Assembly (NCBI RefSeq): GCF_030035675.1
Contig: NC_084487.1
Location: forward strand, 27,880,474 to 27,944,473
Length of the DNA stretch: 64,000 bases
DNA from: Rhineura floridana
Lineage: Eukaryota > Chordata > Lepidosauria > Squamata > Rhineuridae
Direction: 5' to 3'
Part shown: positions 33,739-45,370 of the stretch, piece by piece
How the letters are laid out: the number at the start of each line of letters is the position of its first letter
Numbering within the stretch: the stretch's first letter is position 1
Position numbers and translations under genes: made by a program
The notes under the pieces: generated by a model
Database searches by the model: none
Seen by the model: the letters and a program-made list of their open reading frames with translations, nothing else
Told to the model about the DNA's origin: nothing

Positions 33739-35276
33739 ACATCTTTGGCCTTAACAATGTCATGTAGTCATGCCAGATTAAAGGATTACTTAATTGCTTG
33801 GCAAGCAGCGAAAGGAGATAACTGATGCTATTTGGCTACTATCACACCATCCCCAGATACTTCAAGGGCAAGCTGCCATACCTGAATCCCCCAGTCCCTG
33901 GCATTCCATTCAAGTTAACTTCAAAGAAGTGGCAAACATTAGCTGTGATACCAGCAAGGCTGGCCCTCTTCTTGTGAATGCACAGGGTTGAGGGTTCTTG
34001 CTTTCTCCCTTGCTACATGTCTGCTTAGAGTCCTTATATGTCGACCGTTAGTTCATTTAAGCTCGCAGGTTATCAACAGAAGTAATCAGTGCAGCAGAGG
34101 GTAGAAGAGACCCCACTCAAGAATTCTTGAATCTTGGAAGGTACCAGAAATTTTCTATTTGGGAGTCAGACTTGAGACAGCAGAATAATCTTTAAAATAT
34201 ATACTATTTATTCATATCTTGCACACTGCAACTAATAAAATACATTCTAGGTGGCCTTAGCCAACATTGCAGAGACAGAAATATAGAAATATCAGGAAGA
34301 AAGAATTTGCTGGATATCCATTTAACATCAAAGTATAAGACTTTGAAGGCACATCTTTGTTAAAATAAGTTACAATAGAAGAAAAACTTAGTTAAACTCC
34401 TAAGTCATATTACAGAGCCAAAATTACAAAGTACATGGAAATGCACCTATCAGGTGTCATGGATGGAATAGTGGGATGATTCCCCTGCATTTTCTTTGAC
34501 TCACTCCAGCCAGAGTGGAGGGTAATGAGTGCTATAAAACCCGGCCTTTTATACACTTTTTAATCAAAGAGGGGGCATGTTCCCATGGCCTTATCAGCTA
34601 CAACTTTTTCACTGTGCTTCTTCATGCCACCTCCTTGAAGTCGTTATCCAGGTGCGCCTAGTGTAATTTGTATCAACAACTAGCGTGCTTAACTTTACCA
34701 TATAAGGGGCTTCCTTGTTGATATAGTCAGAGTGTTTGCTGACTGCCTAGACTTCCTTATCACTTTGTAACTTGCCTCATAACAAAACATTGTTCAGAAG
34801 GGAGGGCAAGAAGCCCGTTTTCCAAAGGAGAACTGTTTTAACTCTTTGCAGCTTATGTATCAAAAAGCTGTATGCTAAGCAAATGGAAACTATTTCAGCA
34901 ATGTTTTTTACACATTTTAAGCCAATATTTGGGCTGACCCATTACAGCTGGGTGCTTCCATGCTAAACAAGTGTACTGCTAGTGGCTTTGCATTATGTCA
35001 CAAGATGTCATAATAGGGTGTGTTTAAAGGATGTGTTGTGTAGGCCACTTGCCAACATTATCAAAGCCACTACAAGTGGGGTTTCAGGTCGTAAGGTCAC
35101 AGGAACTAAGTTTTGGCAGAGTTCCACCATAATGGATGATGGCAGCTTGCCAACCCTTGAAGTATCTGGGAATGGTGTAATAGTAGCTGAATGACATCAT
35201 AGTTATCTCTTTTGGCTGCTTGACAGGCAATCTATATTTTTGGACGATGTTTTGGCTCCAGTATTTGTTAAAATTA
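33739..35276. other. Intron-like DNA, possible old LTR pieces
   Basis: TATAAAAC near 34,533 and AATAAAAT near 34,236 look promoter-like, but no ends or duplication were found. No gene. Confidence 0.3.
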
Positions 35277-35775
35277 AGAACATAAGAAGAGCTCTGCTGA
35301 ATCAGGCCCATCTAGCCCAGCGCTCTGTTCTCACAGAGGCCAACCAGATGCCCTTGAGAAACCTGCAAGCGAACCTGAGCGCACAGATGCTTTCTCCACC
35401 CATGAACAGCAATTGGTATTCAGAAACATTCAGCCTCCAACACTGGAGGTGGAACATAGCCATCATGACTAGTAGCCATTGACAGCCTTACCCTCCATTA
35501 ATTTGTCTAAACCTCTTAAAGCCATCCAAATTGGTGGCTTTTGCTGCATCTTTTGGGAGTAAATATCATAGCTTAAGTGTGTACTGTGAATGAAGTCTTT
35601 TGTCTGTCCTGAATCTTTTAGCTTCATTCGATGTCCCAGAGTTCTAGTGTTAAGAGAGACCTTTTTAAAAACAGGTGTCAAATTGGCCATTTTTGCATCC
35701 TCAGGTATAGAGGATATTTTTGTTAGAAGATCAGCAATTTTACATTTAAGTTCTTTAAAAACTCAATTACTACAT
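35277..35775 (-). mobile_element. CR1 LINE, 3' end with internal deletion
   Basis: Starts AGAACATAAGAAGAGCTCTG (3' tail) and goes on into ORF2 (SLNTRTLGHRMKL). It then jumps to ANLTPVFKK, far upstream in ORF2, so a large internal part is lost. It meets the next CR1 head to head. Confidence 0.82.
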
Positions 35776-36392
35776 GTGAGAAGGATCTTGGGATTGTTGT
35801 TGATCACAAGATACACAGGAGTCGACAGTGTGATGTGGCTGCAAAAAAGGCAAGTGCTATTTTAGGCTGCAGTCGTGTGAAGTATTGGTTCCCCTCTCTT
35901 TAGCACTGGTTAGGCCTCATCTTGAGTACTGCATCCAGTTCTGGACACCATACTTTAAGAAGGGTGCAGACAAACTGGAACGGGTTCAGAGGAGGGCAAC
36001 GAGGATGATCAGGGGACTGGAAACAAAGCCCTATGAGGAGAGACTGAAAGAACTGGGTATGTTTAGTTTTGAGAAGAGATATGACAGTACTCTTCAAGTA
36101 CTTGGATGGCTTTAAAAGAAGATTAGACAAATTCATGGAGGACAGGGCTATCAATGGCTACTAGCCATGATGGCTGTGCTCTGCCACCCTAGTCAGAGGC
36201 AGCATGCTTCTGAAAACCAGTTGCTGGAAGCCTCAGGAGGGGAGAGTGTTCTTGCACTCAGGTCCTGCTTGCAGGCTTCCCCCAGGCTCCTGGTTGGCCA
36301 CTGTGAGAACAGGATGCTGGACTAGACAGGCCACTGGCCTGATCCAGCAGGCTCTTCTTATGTTCTTATGTTTGCAATCCTTTCCCTTTATG
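35776..36392 (+). mobile_element. CR1 LINE 3' part, head to head with the previous one
   Basis: ORF2 end: [34 protein letters not shown], then the 3' UTR (CAGGCTCTTCTTATGTTCTT) on the + strand. A 30-bp tail segment (TGTTTGCAATCCTTTCCCTT) is repeated at 36,370 and 36,400. Confidence 0.85.
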
Positions 36393-36711
36393 TTCTTATG
36401 TTTGCAATCCTTTCCCTTCAGTTTTGCTTGCATCTTTCTTAAGACAATTAAATTTACTTATCTAAGTGATGATTAGGTGTCCTTTCAGTTTTGGAGAAAC
36501 TCTTGTATAATACTGCAGAGTTGAGTCAGAAGTGGCTCAGTTTCCATTTCCTTGTTTTGGGGCATTGTGCCCTAACCTTACTTGTAGAAAAAAAAAATTC
36601 TCTCACCATCTTCCCTCTGTTTTTTCATGCATCTTTTGTGAGGGATACTTGTGTACTAGGGAAGATATGTTTTTAAGTAGCAGATCAAACTTTCCCCAAA
36701 CCAAGATTAAT
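36393..36711. other. No recognised feature
   Basis: Non-coding by eye, with short chance ORFs. Confidence 0.35.
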
Positions 36712-36973
36712 TCATTAACAGGCAAAAAACCTTGCGGTTTAAGAATGTACCTATAGCCCACAGCTATTCTATCAAACTTTAAAAAGCAGGGAAATTGGGC
36801 AGCTATAGTGAATGCACCAGGGGAGCAGGAGACCTGAACTCCTCTCTGAGATATTGTACTGCCCTACAATTTGGTCAAAATGCAAACACCATTTGGGTTG
36901 GTCTTTCACAGTCCGATCCACTTCCTGTGTAGCTTGGAAGAATTTGGTAACGTGCCTATGAGCATATGGTGAG
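36712..36973. repeat. Dispersed repeat, copy B, uninterrupted
   Basis: The intact version of the repeat at 10,362-11,516; the LTR insertion site corresponds to TAGC at 36,753-36,756. Confidence 0.7.
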
Positions 36974-37654
36974 TGGTGGCAACACCTGCAATCTGCCCAA
37001 ATAATAGAAAGAAGACATGTGCTGTGCTGATCTTGTTTTAGCAGGGAGGAAGCAACATTATTAAGACAGTTGATATAGTTCAGATGGTCACTTTGAATAT
37101 GTCTGATTTCCTTTGCAATTTTAGTGAAGTTTCCTATAGGAAATCATTTTCTTTTGTTTCTATTTCTGTGAATATGTGAAGTACAGCAACTCTTGGCAAA
37201 ATTTATACTAAAAAAACTCCAAAAATAATTGTGGAATAATGGCACTGACTTCTGCAGAATAGTCTCCAGTGGACCTCAGGAGTGTCTCAATTTGCACAAG
37301 ATAAAACAGTGGTAGGTGAAATATATTCTAGCAAAATGCTAGGTGTGCTTTATGTTTTTAATTGTCTGTGCCCACCTTGCCTTAAATGAAGTGGTTTAAA
37401 CATAGCAGGCTGAAAACATGCATCATCTTTTTTCCAACAGCTAGAGTCATTGCTGAAGTAGCAACATATTGGAATCAGTCTGATTTTTCATCAAACTGCA
37501 GGTCCAGATTCCACTGTTAATGCACCCAAAATAGAAATAGAATATAACCTCCAATTTGAAACACAAAAGGCTGTCTTCACCATCATATGACACTGACCAT
37601 ATTTTTTGAGTTCAATGGGATTTATTTCTATGCAACCATGTTTGAAAATGGACT
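36974..37654. other. Non-coding; one AGTAAG-type repeat at the right end
   Basis: GAGTTCAATGGGATTTATTT (37,607-37,626) is half of the AGTAAG-type palindromic repeat. No gene. Confidence 0.4.
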
Positions 37655-38312
37655 GCCTTCAATTCAATCCCTACCTATGGTGACCCTTTGAATAGGGTTT
37701 TCATGGTAAACAATATTCAGAGGTGATTTTGTTACAAAAGGGCAAGACCTCAAGTTTGGGCCTGCCTGTTATGGCCCCCAATTCCCAGGTTTGCCGATCA
37801 GGAATTAGAGACGAGACCTGTTAAATTGCAAAAGCTTCCCTTTATTCCTTTGCAAAGGGAGAGATCACCAGAAAGTGGGCTCTCTCTATAAAACAGACGA
37901 CCATCACATTTATAGGCTGTTATGCGTCACATACATAATCATCAAAGCATCACAGCATCAAAGTGCATTGCTAATCAGAATACATGTTTCATCCGGGGCT
38001 TTCCCATCTTCACCTAGTGCCCTTTACATCTGTTTCCCATGGCTCACTTCCCTGTTCTTATCCCAAGTTCCTCTATCCTTGACCTTCTGTTCTGCAAGCT
38101 ATGTGGGAAAGAATATCTCAAATGCTGAGAAAGCATAGAAGCATATATTTCACTTTTTGCAGACATTAAGCATATGTTCCATTTTACAATTTCACCATTG
38201 CCTTCCTCTGAAGCTGAGAGGCAGTGACTGGCCCAAGGTCACCCAGTCAGCTTCATGGCTGTGTTGGAGATTCAAACCCTGGTCTCCCAGGTCGTAGCCC
38301 AACACTGACCCA
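37655..38312 (-). repeat. tRNA-derived SINE split by a solo LTR
   Basis: The pieces 37,655-37,729 (CTATGGTGACCCTTTGAATA, BovB-like tail) and 38,189-38,312 (GAGGCAGTGACTGGCCCAAG, GGAGATTCAAACCCTGG with the B box on the minus strand) make one Sauria-type SINE. The LTR at 37,730-38,188 lies between them. Confidence 0.8.
37730..38188 (-). mobile_element. Solo LTR, endogenous retrovirus fossil, inside the SINE
   Basis: 459 bp from TGTTACAAAAGGG to CCATTTTACA, flanked by ATTT at 37,726-37,729 and 38,189-38,192. AATAAAGGG on the minus strand gives the orientation. It is the shortest LTR of the window and shows no close likeness to the others. Confidence 0.75.
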
Positions 38313-38317
38313 GGGAA

Positions 38318-39230
38318 GGGGCAGGGAGTAGGAGGAGATTGGGTGGGTGGGCACTGGGCAGAAGGGAAGCCCCTTTCCTTTCCAAAAGGAAAACATTGTA
38401 AACAGAATCATTCTTTTTCAGGCTTTCCCACACCTTTTTATTCTACATGTAGCCTCCCACCCAAATTTAAACTAAAGCTGTCCCTGGCCATATCCACACC
38501 AGGCCTTTATTTCACTTTGGACAGTCATGGCTTCTCTCAAAGAATCCTGGGAAGTGTAGTTAGTGAAGGGTGCTGAGAGTTGCTAGGAGACGCCCTGTTC
38601 CCCTCACAGACCTTTAATCAGAGCGGCTGACTGTTAAACCATTATCTCAGGGGAATAAGAGTCTCATAGCACCCTTCACAAACTACACTTCCCAGGATTC
38701 TTTGAGGGAAGCCATGACTGTCTCACATGAAATCAAAGTCTGGTGTGGGTGTGGCCCCCTGATTAGCTAAGCTCAGCAGCTGTGAGGCTTTTAGAACTCT
38801 GACAGTTGGTTCTTACTGAGCATGCTCCAGGCATTTTTTAAACTTTTAAACTGCAGCAGATGAAGGTCAGAGTATGGGGCAACGTCAGTGTGAGGATTAC
38901 AGGTACTCTGTGAACATGGCTGATTTTTAATGAATTTCAACAGATTATGAGAACTCTCAGAGAAAAAAGTCCAAAAGGGCTCTGAGGTTTTTCCCTCTCT
39001 TTTTACACTTTGAACTGTCTATTCTCACTGATTGTTTTGTGTATCACCATGAAAATTGAGAGGGTTGTTAAGCAAGCATTTCTGAGTTCAGGACTATAAG
39101 TTATGTAAGGTTTTGTTTTGAAATGAGCTTATGGGAAGCCTCAGAATGGCATGGAGGGTATTTTCATTTTAACATTGTGGAATGTGAAAAATCCCCGCTG
39201 GCTATAGCATACAGCCACTCTCGTGGCTGT
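38318..39230. repeat. Compound dispersed repeat, copy 2 (MITE inside)
   Basis: Counterpart of 8,430-9,409, in the same orientation, with small insertions and deletions throughout. Confidence 0.75.
38487..38755. mobile_element. MITE with long inverted ends, copy 2
   Basis: 269 bp: GCCATATCCACACCAGG...GGAAGTGTAGTT pairs with AACTACACTTCC...CTGGTGTGGGTGTGGC. The same MITE as at 8,603-8,890 with a shorter centre. Confidence 0.78.
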
Positions 39231-40811
39231 ATAATGTAGTCACTTCTCTTTGAATAGCTTGTATTCTTTTTCTGTGTAGCAATTCTATATGTATAGGGAA
39301 AATATAGTGGTATGGGAGCCATATATTCTTTTTGTTTTTCAGAAATTTTGCTATGTGACACTGATAACACTGAAGATTAACGAGATTGGTTAAAGTCTAA
39401 ATTAACAAATTGTAAGTACTGGTTTGATATTGAATTCAGTTACTGTTCATTTTTTGTGGATTGTAAAGACGAAGGGTTATGTATATTTTAACATGTTACA
39501 TTGTAGTACCCTGTTGTGGCTAATTGCAACTTTAACAGGTTCATGAAACAAACATACATGCACAACATGATTCAATATTTTGCTAATTTTTTTGTTTCTT
39601 TTAAGCACAGTAGCATGAAACACTAATAGAACACTAAATTATAAAACACTTGAGCCTCACCTGCTTGGATCATATATACACAACTGGTTTTATTTGGATG
39701 GTTGTTCTGTTAACCTCCAGCAGTAGAGATCAAAGACAGAAAAGGGTACCTCCAGTTGTAGCTATGATCAGTCATCTGAGTGATGGTCTTTCTCACTGAG
39801 TTTGTTCTCTTTATAAAGTATTATTTTATAGAAGAATTATAATTCTAATCCTAGACTATTTAAGCTAGTGACAGGAAATATAGGAAGCTGCCTTATAACG
39901 AGTGAGACTATTGGACCATTAAGTTCCAAATTGTACATGCCAACTGACCAGCACTTCAGGAAGGCATTTTTCTCAGCCCTAACTGGAGATGCCAGAGATT
40001 GAATTTGGGATATTTTGCATGCATATCATATGGTCTGCTACTCAGCTATGGTGTTTACCATTTCTATGTGACTTGAGTAAGGCTGATAAATATATTTTAT
40101 GATTTTTTAATGAATTGCATGTTTTTGAGTAAATGTGCTTTGTGTAAATAAAAAAATAAATGCATAATATGTTACAAGACAGTTGGAGACTTTTCTCTAA
40201 TAAATGACTTAACAACATCAATAAACAATAATAATTACACATTTAAAACATTGTGCAATTCCAATTGATTCATATCATGTGACCCCTAGAACATTTTTTC
40301 TAACTTAACATTCACATCAAAAAGCCCTTGCATGGCTAATTTTTTAAAAAAATAAGTAGCTGGTTCAGGAGGGCCCCAATCCAGATTGGAACCATGGTGT
40401 AGGGGGCTTTAACTCCTTGCCCCTGCCACAGTCCCATTTGGTATTGCCCCATGCCAGCTGTTACCAAAAAACCCTGCAATGAAACCATACAAGAGTTAAA
40501 GACATGATCATGTGTTGTCTTGTTTAGCCATAACTTGAATGTAATTTACTGCATTGCCAAATAGTTTGAATTGCACATGGTGCCTTATTGACCAAGGCAG
40601 CAGAGGCATAAGGACCCTCATGGTAATGGATTACATGTACTGGCCAGTATAACAGCACCCTAAAATTCACTGTAGGTTTATCATTATACCTTCATTACTG
40701 CATATAGATTACTAGAATGTGGAAAACTTTCCATACTTCCCCTCCCTCATACAAAGCCTTCAGACTAGCCATCTTCCTCAATCTTGGAGAAACTGCTTTG
40801 GCACTTTGATG
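39231..40811. other. Intron-like DNA with one SINE
   Basis: Mostly AT-rich and unremarkable. The SINE is listed separately. Confidence 0.4.
39886..40062 (-). repeat. Second-family tRNA-derived SINE, nearly complete
   Basis: On the + strand: AGGAAGCTGCCTTATA...GAGTGAGACTATTGGACCAT...AACTGGAGATGCCAGAGATTG...CTGCTACTCAGCTATGG. The right end is the tRNA-like head on the minus strand. The 3' part of the same family is at 16,255. Confidence 0.7.
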
Positions 40812-41021
40812 TGAACATAAGAACATAAGAAGAGCCTGCTGGATCAGGCCAGTGGCCCATCTAGTCCAGCATCCTGTTCTCACAGTGGCCAACCAGGTGC
40901 CTGGGGGAAGCCCGCAAGCAGGACCCGAGTGCAAGAACACTCTCCCCTCCTGAGGCTTCCGGCAACTGGTTTTCAGAAGCATGCTGCCTCTGACTAGGGT
41001 GGCACAGCACAGCCATCATGG

Positions 41022-43912
41022 CTAGTAGCCATTGATAGCCCTGTCCTCCATGAATTTGTCTAATCTTCTTTTAAAGCCATCCAAGCTGGTGGCCATTACT
41101 GCATCTTGTGGGAGCAAATTCCATAGTTTAACTATGCGCTGAGTAAAGAAGTACTTCCTTTTATCTGTCCTGAATCTTCCAACATTCAGCTTCTTTGAAT
41201 GTCCACGAGTTCTAGTATTATGAGAGAGGGAGAAGAACTTTTCTCTATCCACTTTCTCAATGCCATGCATAATTTTATACACTTCTATCATGTCTCCTCT
41301 GACCCGCCTTTTCTCTAAACTAAAAAGCCCCAAATGCTGCAACCTTTCCTCGTAAGGGAGTCGCTCCATCCCCTTGATCATTCCGGTTGCCCTCTTCTGA
41401 ACCTTTTCCAACTCTATAATATCCTTTTTGAGATGAGGCGACCAGAACTGTACACAGTATTCCAAATGCGGCCGCACCATAGATTTATACAACGGCATTA
41501 TGATATCGGCTGTTTTATTTTCAATACCTTTCCTAATTATCGCTAGCATGGAATTTGCCTTTTTCACAGCTGCCGCACACTGGGTCGACATTTTCATCGT
41601 GCTGTCCACTACAACCCCGAGGTCTCTCTCCTGGTCGGTCACCGCCAGTTCAGACCCCATTAGCGTATATGTGAAATTAAGATTTTTTGCTCCAATATGC
41701 ATAATTTTACACTTGTTCATATTGAATTGCATTTGCCATTTTTCCGCCCATTCACTCAGTTTGGAGAGGTCTTTTTGGAGCTCTTCGCAATCCCTTTTTG
41801 TTTTAACAACCCTGAACAATTTAGTGTCATCAGCAAACTTGGCCACTTCACTGCTCACTCCTAATTCTAGATCATTAATGAACAAGTTGAAAAGTACAGG
41901 TCCCAATACCGATCCTTGAGGGACTCCACTTTCTACAGCCCTCCATTGGGAGAACTGTCCATTTATTCCTACTCTCTGCTTTCTGCTTCTTAACCAATTC
42001 CTTATCCACAAGAGGACCTCTCCTCTTATTCCATGACTGCTAAGCTTCCTCAGAAGCCTTTGGTGAGGTACCTTGTCAAACGCTTTTTGAAAGTCTAAGT
42101 ACACTATGTCCACTGGATCACCTCTATCTATATGCTTGTTGACACTCTCAAAGAATTCTAATAGGTTACTGAGACAGGACTTTCCCTTGCAGAAGCCATG
42201 CTGGCTCTGCTTCAGCAAGGCTTGTTCTTCTATGTGCTTAGTTAATCTAGCTTTAATAATACTTTCTACCAGTTTTCCAGGGACAGAAGTTAAGCTAACT
42301 GGCCTGTAATTTCCGGGATCCCCTCTGGATCCCTTTTTGAAGATTGGCGTTACATTTGCCACTTTCCAGTCCTCAGGCACGGAGGAGGACCCGAGGGACA
42401 AGTTACATATTTTAGTTAGCAGATCAGCAATTTCACCTTTGAGTTCTTTGAGAACTCTCGGGTGGATGCCATCCGGGCCTGGTGATTTGTCAGTTTTTAT
42501 ATTGTCCATTAAGCTTAGAACTTCCTCTCTCGTTACCACTATTTGTCTTAGTTCCTCAGAATCCCTTCCTGCAAATGTTAGTTCAGGTTCAGGGATCTGC
42601 CCTATATCTTCCACTGTGAAGACAGATGCAAAGAATTCATTTAGCTTCTCTGCAATCTCCTTATCGTTCTTTAGTACACCTTTGACTCCCTTATCATCCA
42701 AGGGTCCAATTGTCTCCCTAGATGGTCTCCTGCTTTGAATGTATTTATAGAATTTTTTGTTGTTGGTTTTTATGTTCTTAGCAATGTGCTCCTCAAATTC
42801 TTTTTTAGCATCCCTTATTGTCTTCTTGCATTTCTTTTGCCAGAGTTTGTGTTCTTTTTTATTTTCTTCATTCGGACAAGACTTCCATTTTCTGAAGGAA
42901 GACTTTTTGCCTCTAAGAGCTTCCTTGACTTTGCTCGTTAACCATGCTGGCATCTTCTTGGCCCTGGCGGTACCTTTTCTGATCTGCGGTATGCACTCCA
43001 GTTGAGCTTCTAATATAGTGTTTTTAAACAACTTCCAAGCATTTTCGAGTGATGTGACCCTCTGGACTTTGTTTTTCAGCTTTCTTTTTACCAATCCCCT
43101 CATTTTTGTGAAGTTTCCTCTTTTGAAGTCAAATGTGACCGTGTTGGATTTTCTTGGCAATTGGCCAGTTACATGTATGTTTAATTTAATAGCACTGTGG
43201 TCACTGCTCCCAATCGGTTCAACAACACTTACATCTCGCACCAGGTCCCGGTCCCCACTGAGGATTAAGTCCAGGGTTGCCGTCCCTCTGGTCGGTTCCA
43301 TGACCAACTGGTCTAGGGAATAGTCATTTAGAATATCTAGAAACTTTGCTTCTTTGTCATGACTGGAACACATATGCAGCCAGTCTATGTCCGGGTAGTT
43401 GAAGTCACCCATTACTACCACATTTCCTAGTTTGGATGCTTCCTCAATTTCATATCTCATCTCCAGGTCTCCCTGAGCATTTTGATCAGGGGGACGATAG
43501 ATCGTTCCCAGTATTAAGTCCCTCCTGGGGCACGGTATCACCACCCACAACGATTCTGTGGAGGAGTCTGCCTCTTTTGGGGTTTCGAGCTTGCTGGATT
43601 CAATGCCTTCTTTCACGTATAGAGCGACTCCGCCACCAATACGTCCTTGCCTGTCCTTCCGATATAGTTTATATCCAGGGATAACCGTATCCCACTGGTT
43701 TTCCCATTCCACCAGGTCTCCGTTATGCTCACTATATCAATGCTCTTCTCTAAGACCAAGCACTCCAGTTCTCGCATCTTGGTTCGGAGGCTCCTAGCAT
43801 TAGCGTATAGGCACTTGTAAGCAGTGTCTCTCTTCAAGTGTCTTTGGCACTTGTGGTTAGGCCTGTGGTAATTTTGCTCTTCTGAATTTATATGCTGTGC
43901 CCCTGCTCTCAC
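41022..43912 (-). pseudogene. CR1 ORF2 (APE endonuclease + reverse transcriptase), one apparent frameshift
   Basis: An uninterrupted 896-codon frame runs from 43,712 to 41,022. In it: APE endonuclease blocks MGDFN (101-105) and SDH (170-172); reverse transcriptase blocks PGPDGIHP near 411, NYRPVSL near 469, LDFQKAFDKVPH at 539-550, GVPQGSVLGP at 596-605, and catalytic FADD at 626-629 (FADD rather than YADD is usual in CR1). The C-terminus ends DRAINGY, the common CR1 ending. The N-terminal endonuclease start (ANARSLRTKM..., SITETWWNG) lies in another frame at 43,613-43,912. The frames meet at the WWNGENQ motif near 43,710, which suggests one missing base. Otherwise the protein looks complete at about 960 residues. 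Confidence 0.9.
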
Positions 43913-44031
43913 AATGCCTACTTCTAGGCCTACCCCTTTTAAAATTTCATCATTTCTTTGGTTTTTATCCCAGGGGGGAGGTTTATTCCGAACCGGACCT
44001 TTCTCAGCTCCTGTCGGGTTTCCCCCCTCAG

Positions 44032-44934
44032 TCAGTTTAAAAGCTGCTCTGCTACCTTTTTAATTTTAAGTGCCAGCCGTCTGGTTCCATTCTGGTCCAA
44101 GTGGAGCCCGTCCCTTTTGTACAGGCCCGGCTTGTCCCAGAATGTTCCCCAGTGCCTAACAAATCCAAACCCTTCCACCCGACACCATCGTCTCATCCAC
44201 GCATTGAGACTGCGAAGCTGGGCCTGTCTGGCTGGTCCTGCGCGTGGAACTGGTAGCATTTCAGAGAAAGCCACCTTGGAGGTCCTGGCTTTCAGCATCC
44301 TACCTAGCAACCTAAATTTTGCTTCCAGGACCTCACGGCTGCATTTCCCCATGTCATTGGTGCCAACATGCACCACGACCACTGACTCCTTCCCAGCACT
44401 GTCTACCAAACTATTTAAACGACGGGCGATATCCGCAACCTTCGCACCAGGCAGGCAAAACACCTTGCGGTCTACACGCCCATCACACACCCCACTGTCT
44501 ATGTTCCTAATGATCGAATCACCCACTACAAGGATCCCTCCACCCCCTGGAGATATATCCTCGGAACGAGAGGATAGCGGCTCATCCCCCAAGGAATGGG
44601 TCCCTTCTAAGGGATCGTTTCCCTCTTCCTCAGCTGGATGTTCTACTTCCCCGAGACCATTGTTCTCCATGATAGCAGGAGAGCTATCATCGTTGGAGTG
44701 GGACACAGCTATAACGTCCCTGAAGGCCTCCTCCACACACATCTCTGCCTCTCTCAGCTTTTCCAGGTCCGCCACCTTGGCCTCAAGGAAATGAAGTCGT
44801 TCCCGGAGAGCCAGGAGCTCATTGCACTGAGAGCATACCCACGACTTCTGTCCAACAGGCAGATAGTCGTACATGCTGCAGGCGGTGCAAAACACTGGAA
44901 AGCCCCCACACCCCTGCTGGCTTCCTACCTGCAT
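44032..44934 (-). CDS. CR1 ORF1 protein (zinc finger, coiled coil, SGNH/GDSL esterase-like)
   Basis: This is an intact 300-residue ORF of the young CR1. The N-terminus has a Cys cluster (C16, C19, C34, C37) like the zinc- or PHD-type finger of esterase-type CR1 ORF1 proteins, then a Leu/Glu-rich stretch (about 40-65) able to form a coiled coil. An acidic linker follows. The C-terminal half is an SGNH hydrolase-like fold: VVGDS with the probable nucleophile Ser140, the GTND block near residue 190, and DGLHLDQNG near the C-terminus with the Asp-x-x-His pair. Proteins of this type bind RNA and membranes or lipids in other CR1/L2-like elements; the true substrate is unknown. ORF2 begins about 120 bases downstream. 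It is not a host gene: it sits at the expected place in the CR1. Confidence 0.88.
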   Translation of the reverse strand: MQVGSQQGCGGFPVFCTACSMYDYLPVGQKSWVCSQCNELLALRERLHFLEAKVADLEKLREAEMCVEEAFRDVIAVSHSNDDSSPAIMENNGLGEVEHPAEEEGNDPLEGTHSLGDEPLSSRSEDISPGGGGILVVGDSIIRNIDSGVCDGRVDRKVFCLPGAKVADIARRLNSLVDSAGKESVVVVHVGTNDMGKCSREVLEAKFRLLGRMLKARTSKVAFSEMLPVPRAGPARQAQLRSLNAWMRRWCRVEGFGFVRHWGTFWDKPGLYKRDGLHLDQNGTRRLALKIKKVAEQLLN

Positions 44935-45370
44935 AGTTTTGTTTAAGGTTTATTACGTCAATGGGTTGGAGACTGCGGTTTAGTTGAGGTCAGGGAACAG
45001 ATGGGCACAGTGGGGGGCCCTGGCCTCCTCGCCCTGCTGCCGAACTCGCTCTGCTGCTTAACTCACCTTGACGCTTTGTCAGCTGGGGCCTTGACGCTTC
45101 CTCAGCTGGGGCTCCCTCTAGCTCGTGGAGCAGGCTCCCTCACTAGGGTGCTCTGACTTTATATGTGTGGCTGGTTCCTCCCAGCTACTGCTGCCAGCCA
45201 ATGATGTGTTACTTGAGGCTGATGGCTATCAGCTGGGGCTTAACTCTTTAGTATTCTCTCAGGCTTCCTTCCTTCGTGAGCGAGGGGCGGGGCTGTTTAA
45301 GCTTTTGGCTGCTTTTAATCTAATCAAGGGGCTGCGCCTTCCAGGCAAGTCTTTTGTGTTTGTTTGCACA

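Larger units (their letters stand above)
40812..45120 (-). mobile_element. Nearly full-length young CR1 LINE
   Basis: The element lies on the minus strand. Its 3' end at about 40,812 carries the short TTATGTTC repeat typical of squamate CR1 tails. Then come a 3' UTR of about 200 bp, ORF2 (41,022 to about 43,912), ORF1 (44,032-44,934) and a GC-rich 5' UTR beyond 44,935. The 5' UTR holds a short repeated unit (CTTGACGC...CAGCTGGGGC, twice at about 45,068-45,115), and a GC-box-like GGGGCGGGG at about 45,285 could also belong to it, so the true 5' end may lie anywhere from 45,120 to 45,370. ORF1 is intact and ORF2 shows one apparent frameshift, so this copy is much younger than the other CR1 pieces here. 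Confidence 0.92.

Noticed and set aside
43958-44794. A 278-codon + strand frame opposite the CR1 ORF1
   Set aside because: It is the antisense shadow of ORF1; it has no domain and the sense frame carries all known motifs.
44032-44934. The GDSL protein as a host lipase or esterase gene
   Set aside because: Its place directly before a CR1 ORF2 and its N-terminal zinc finger make it the CR1 ORF1.
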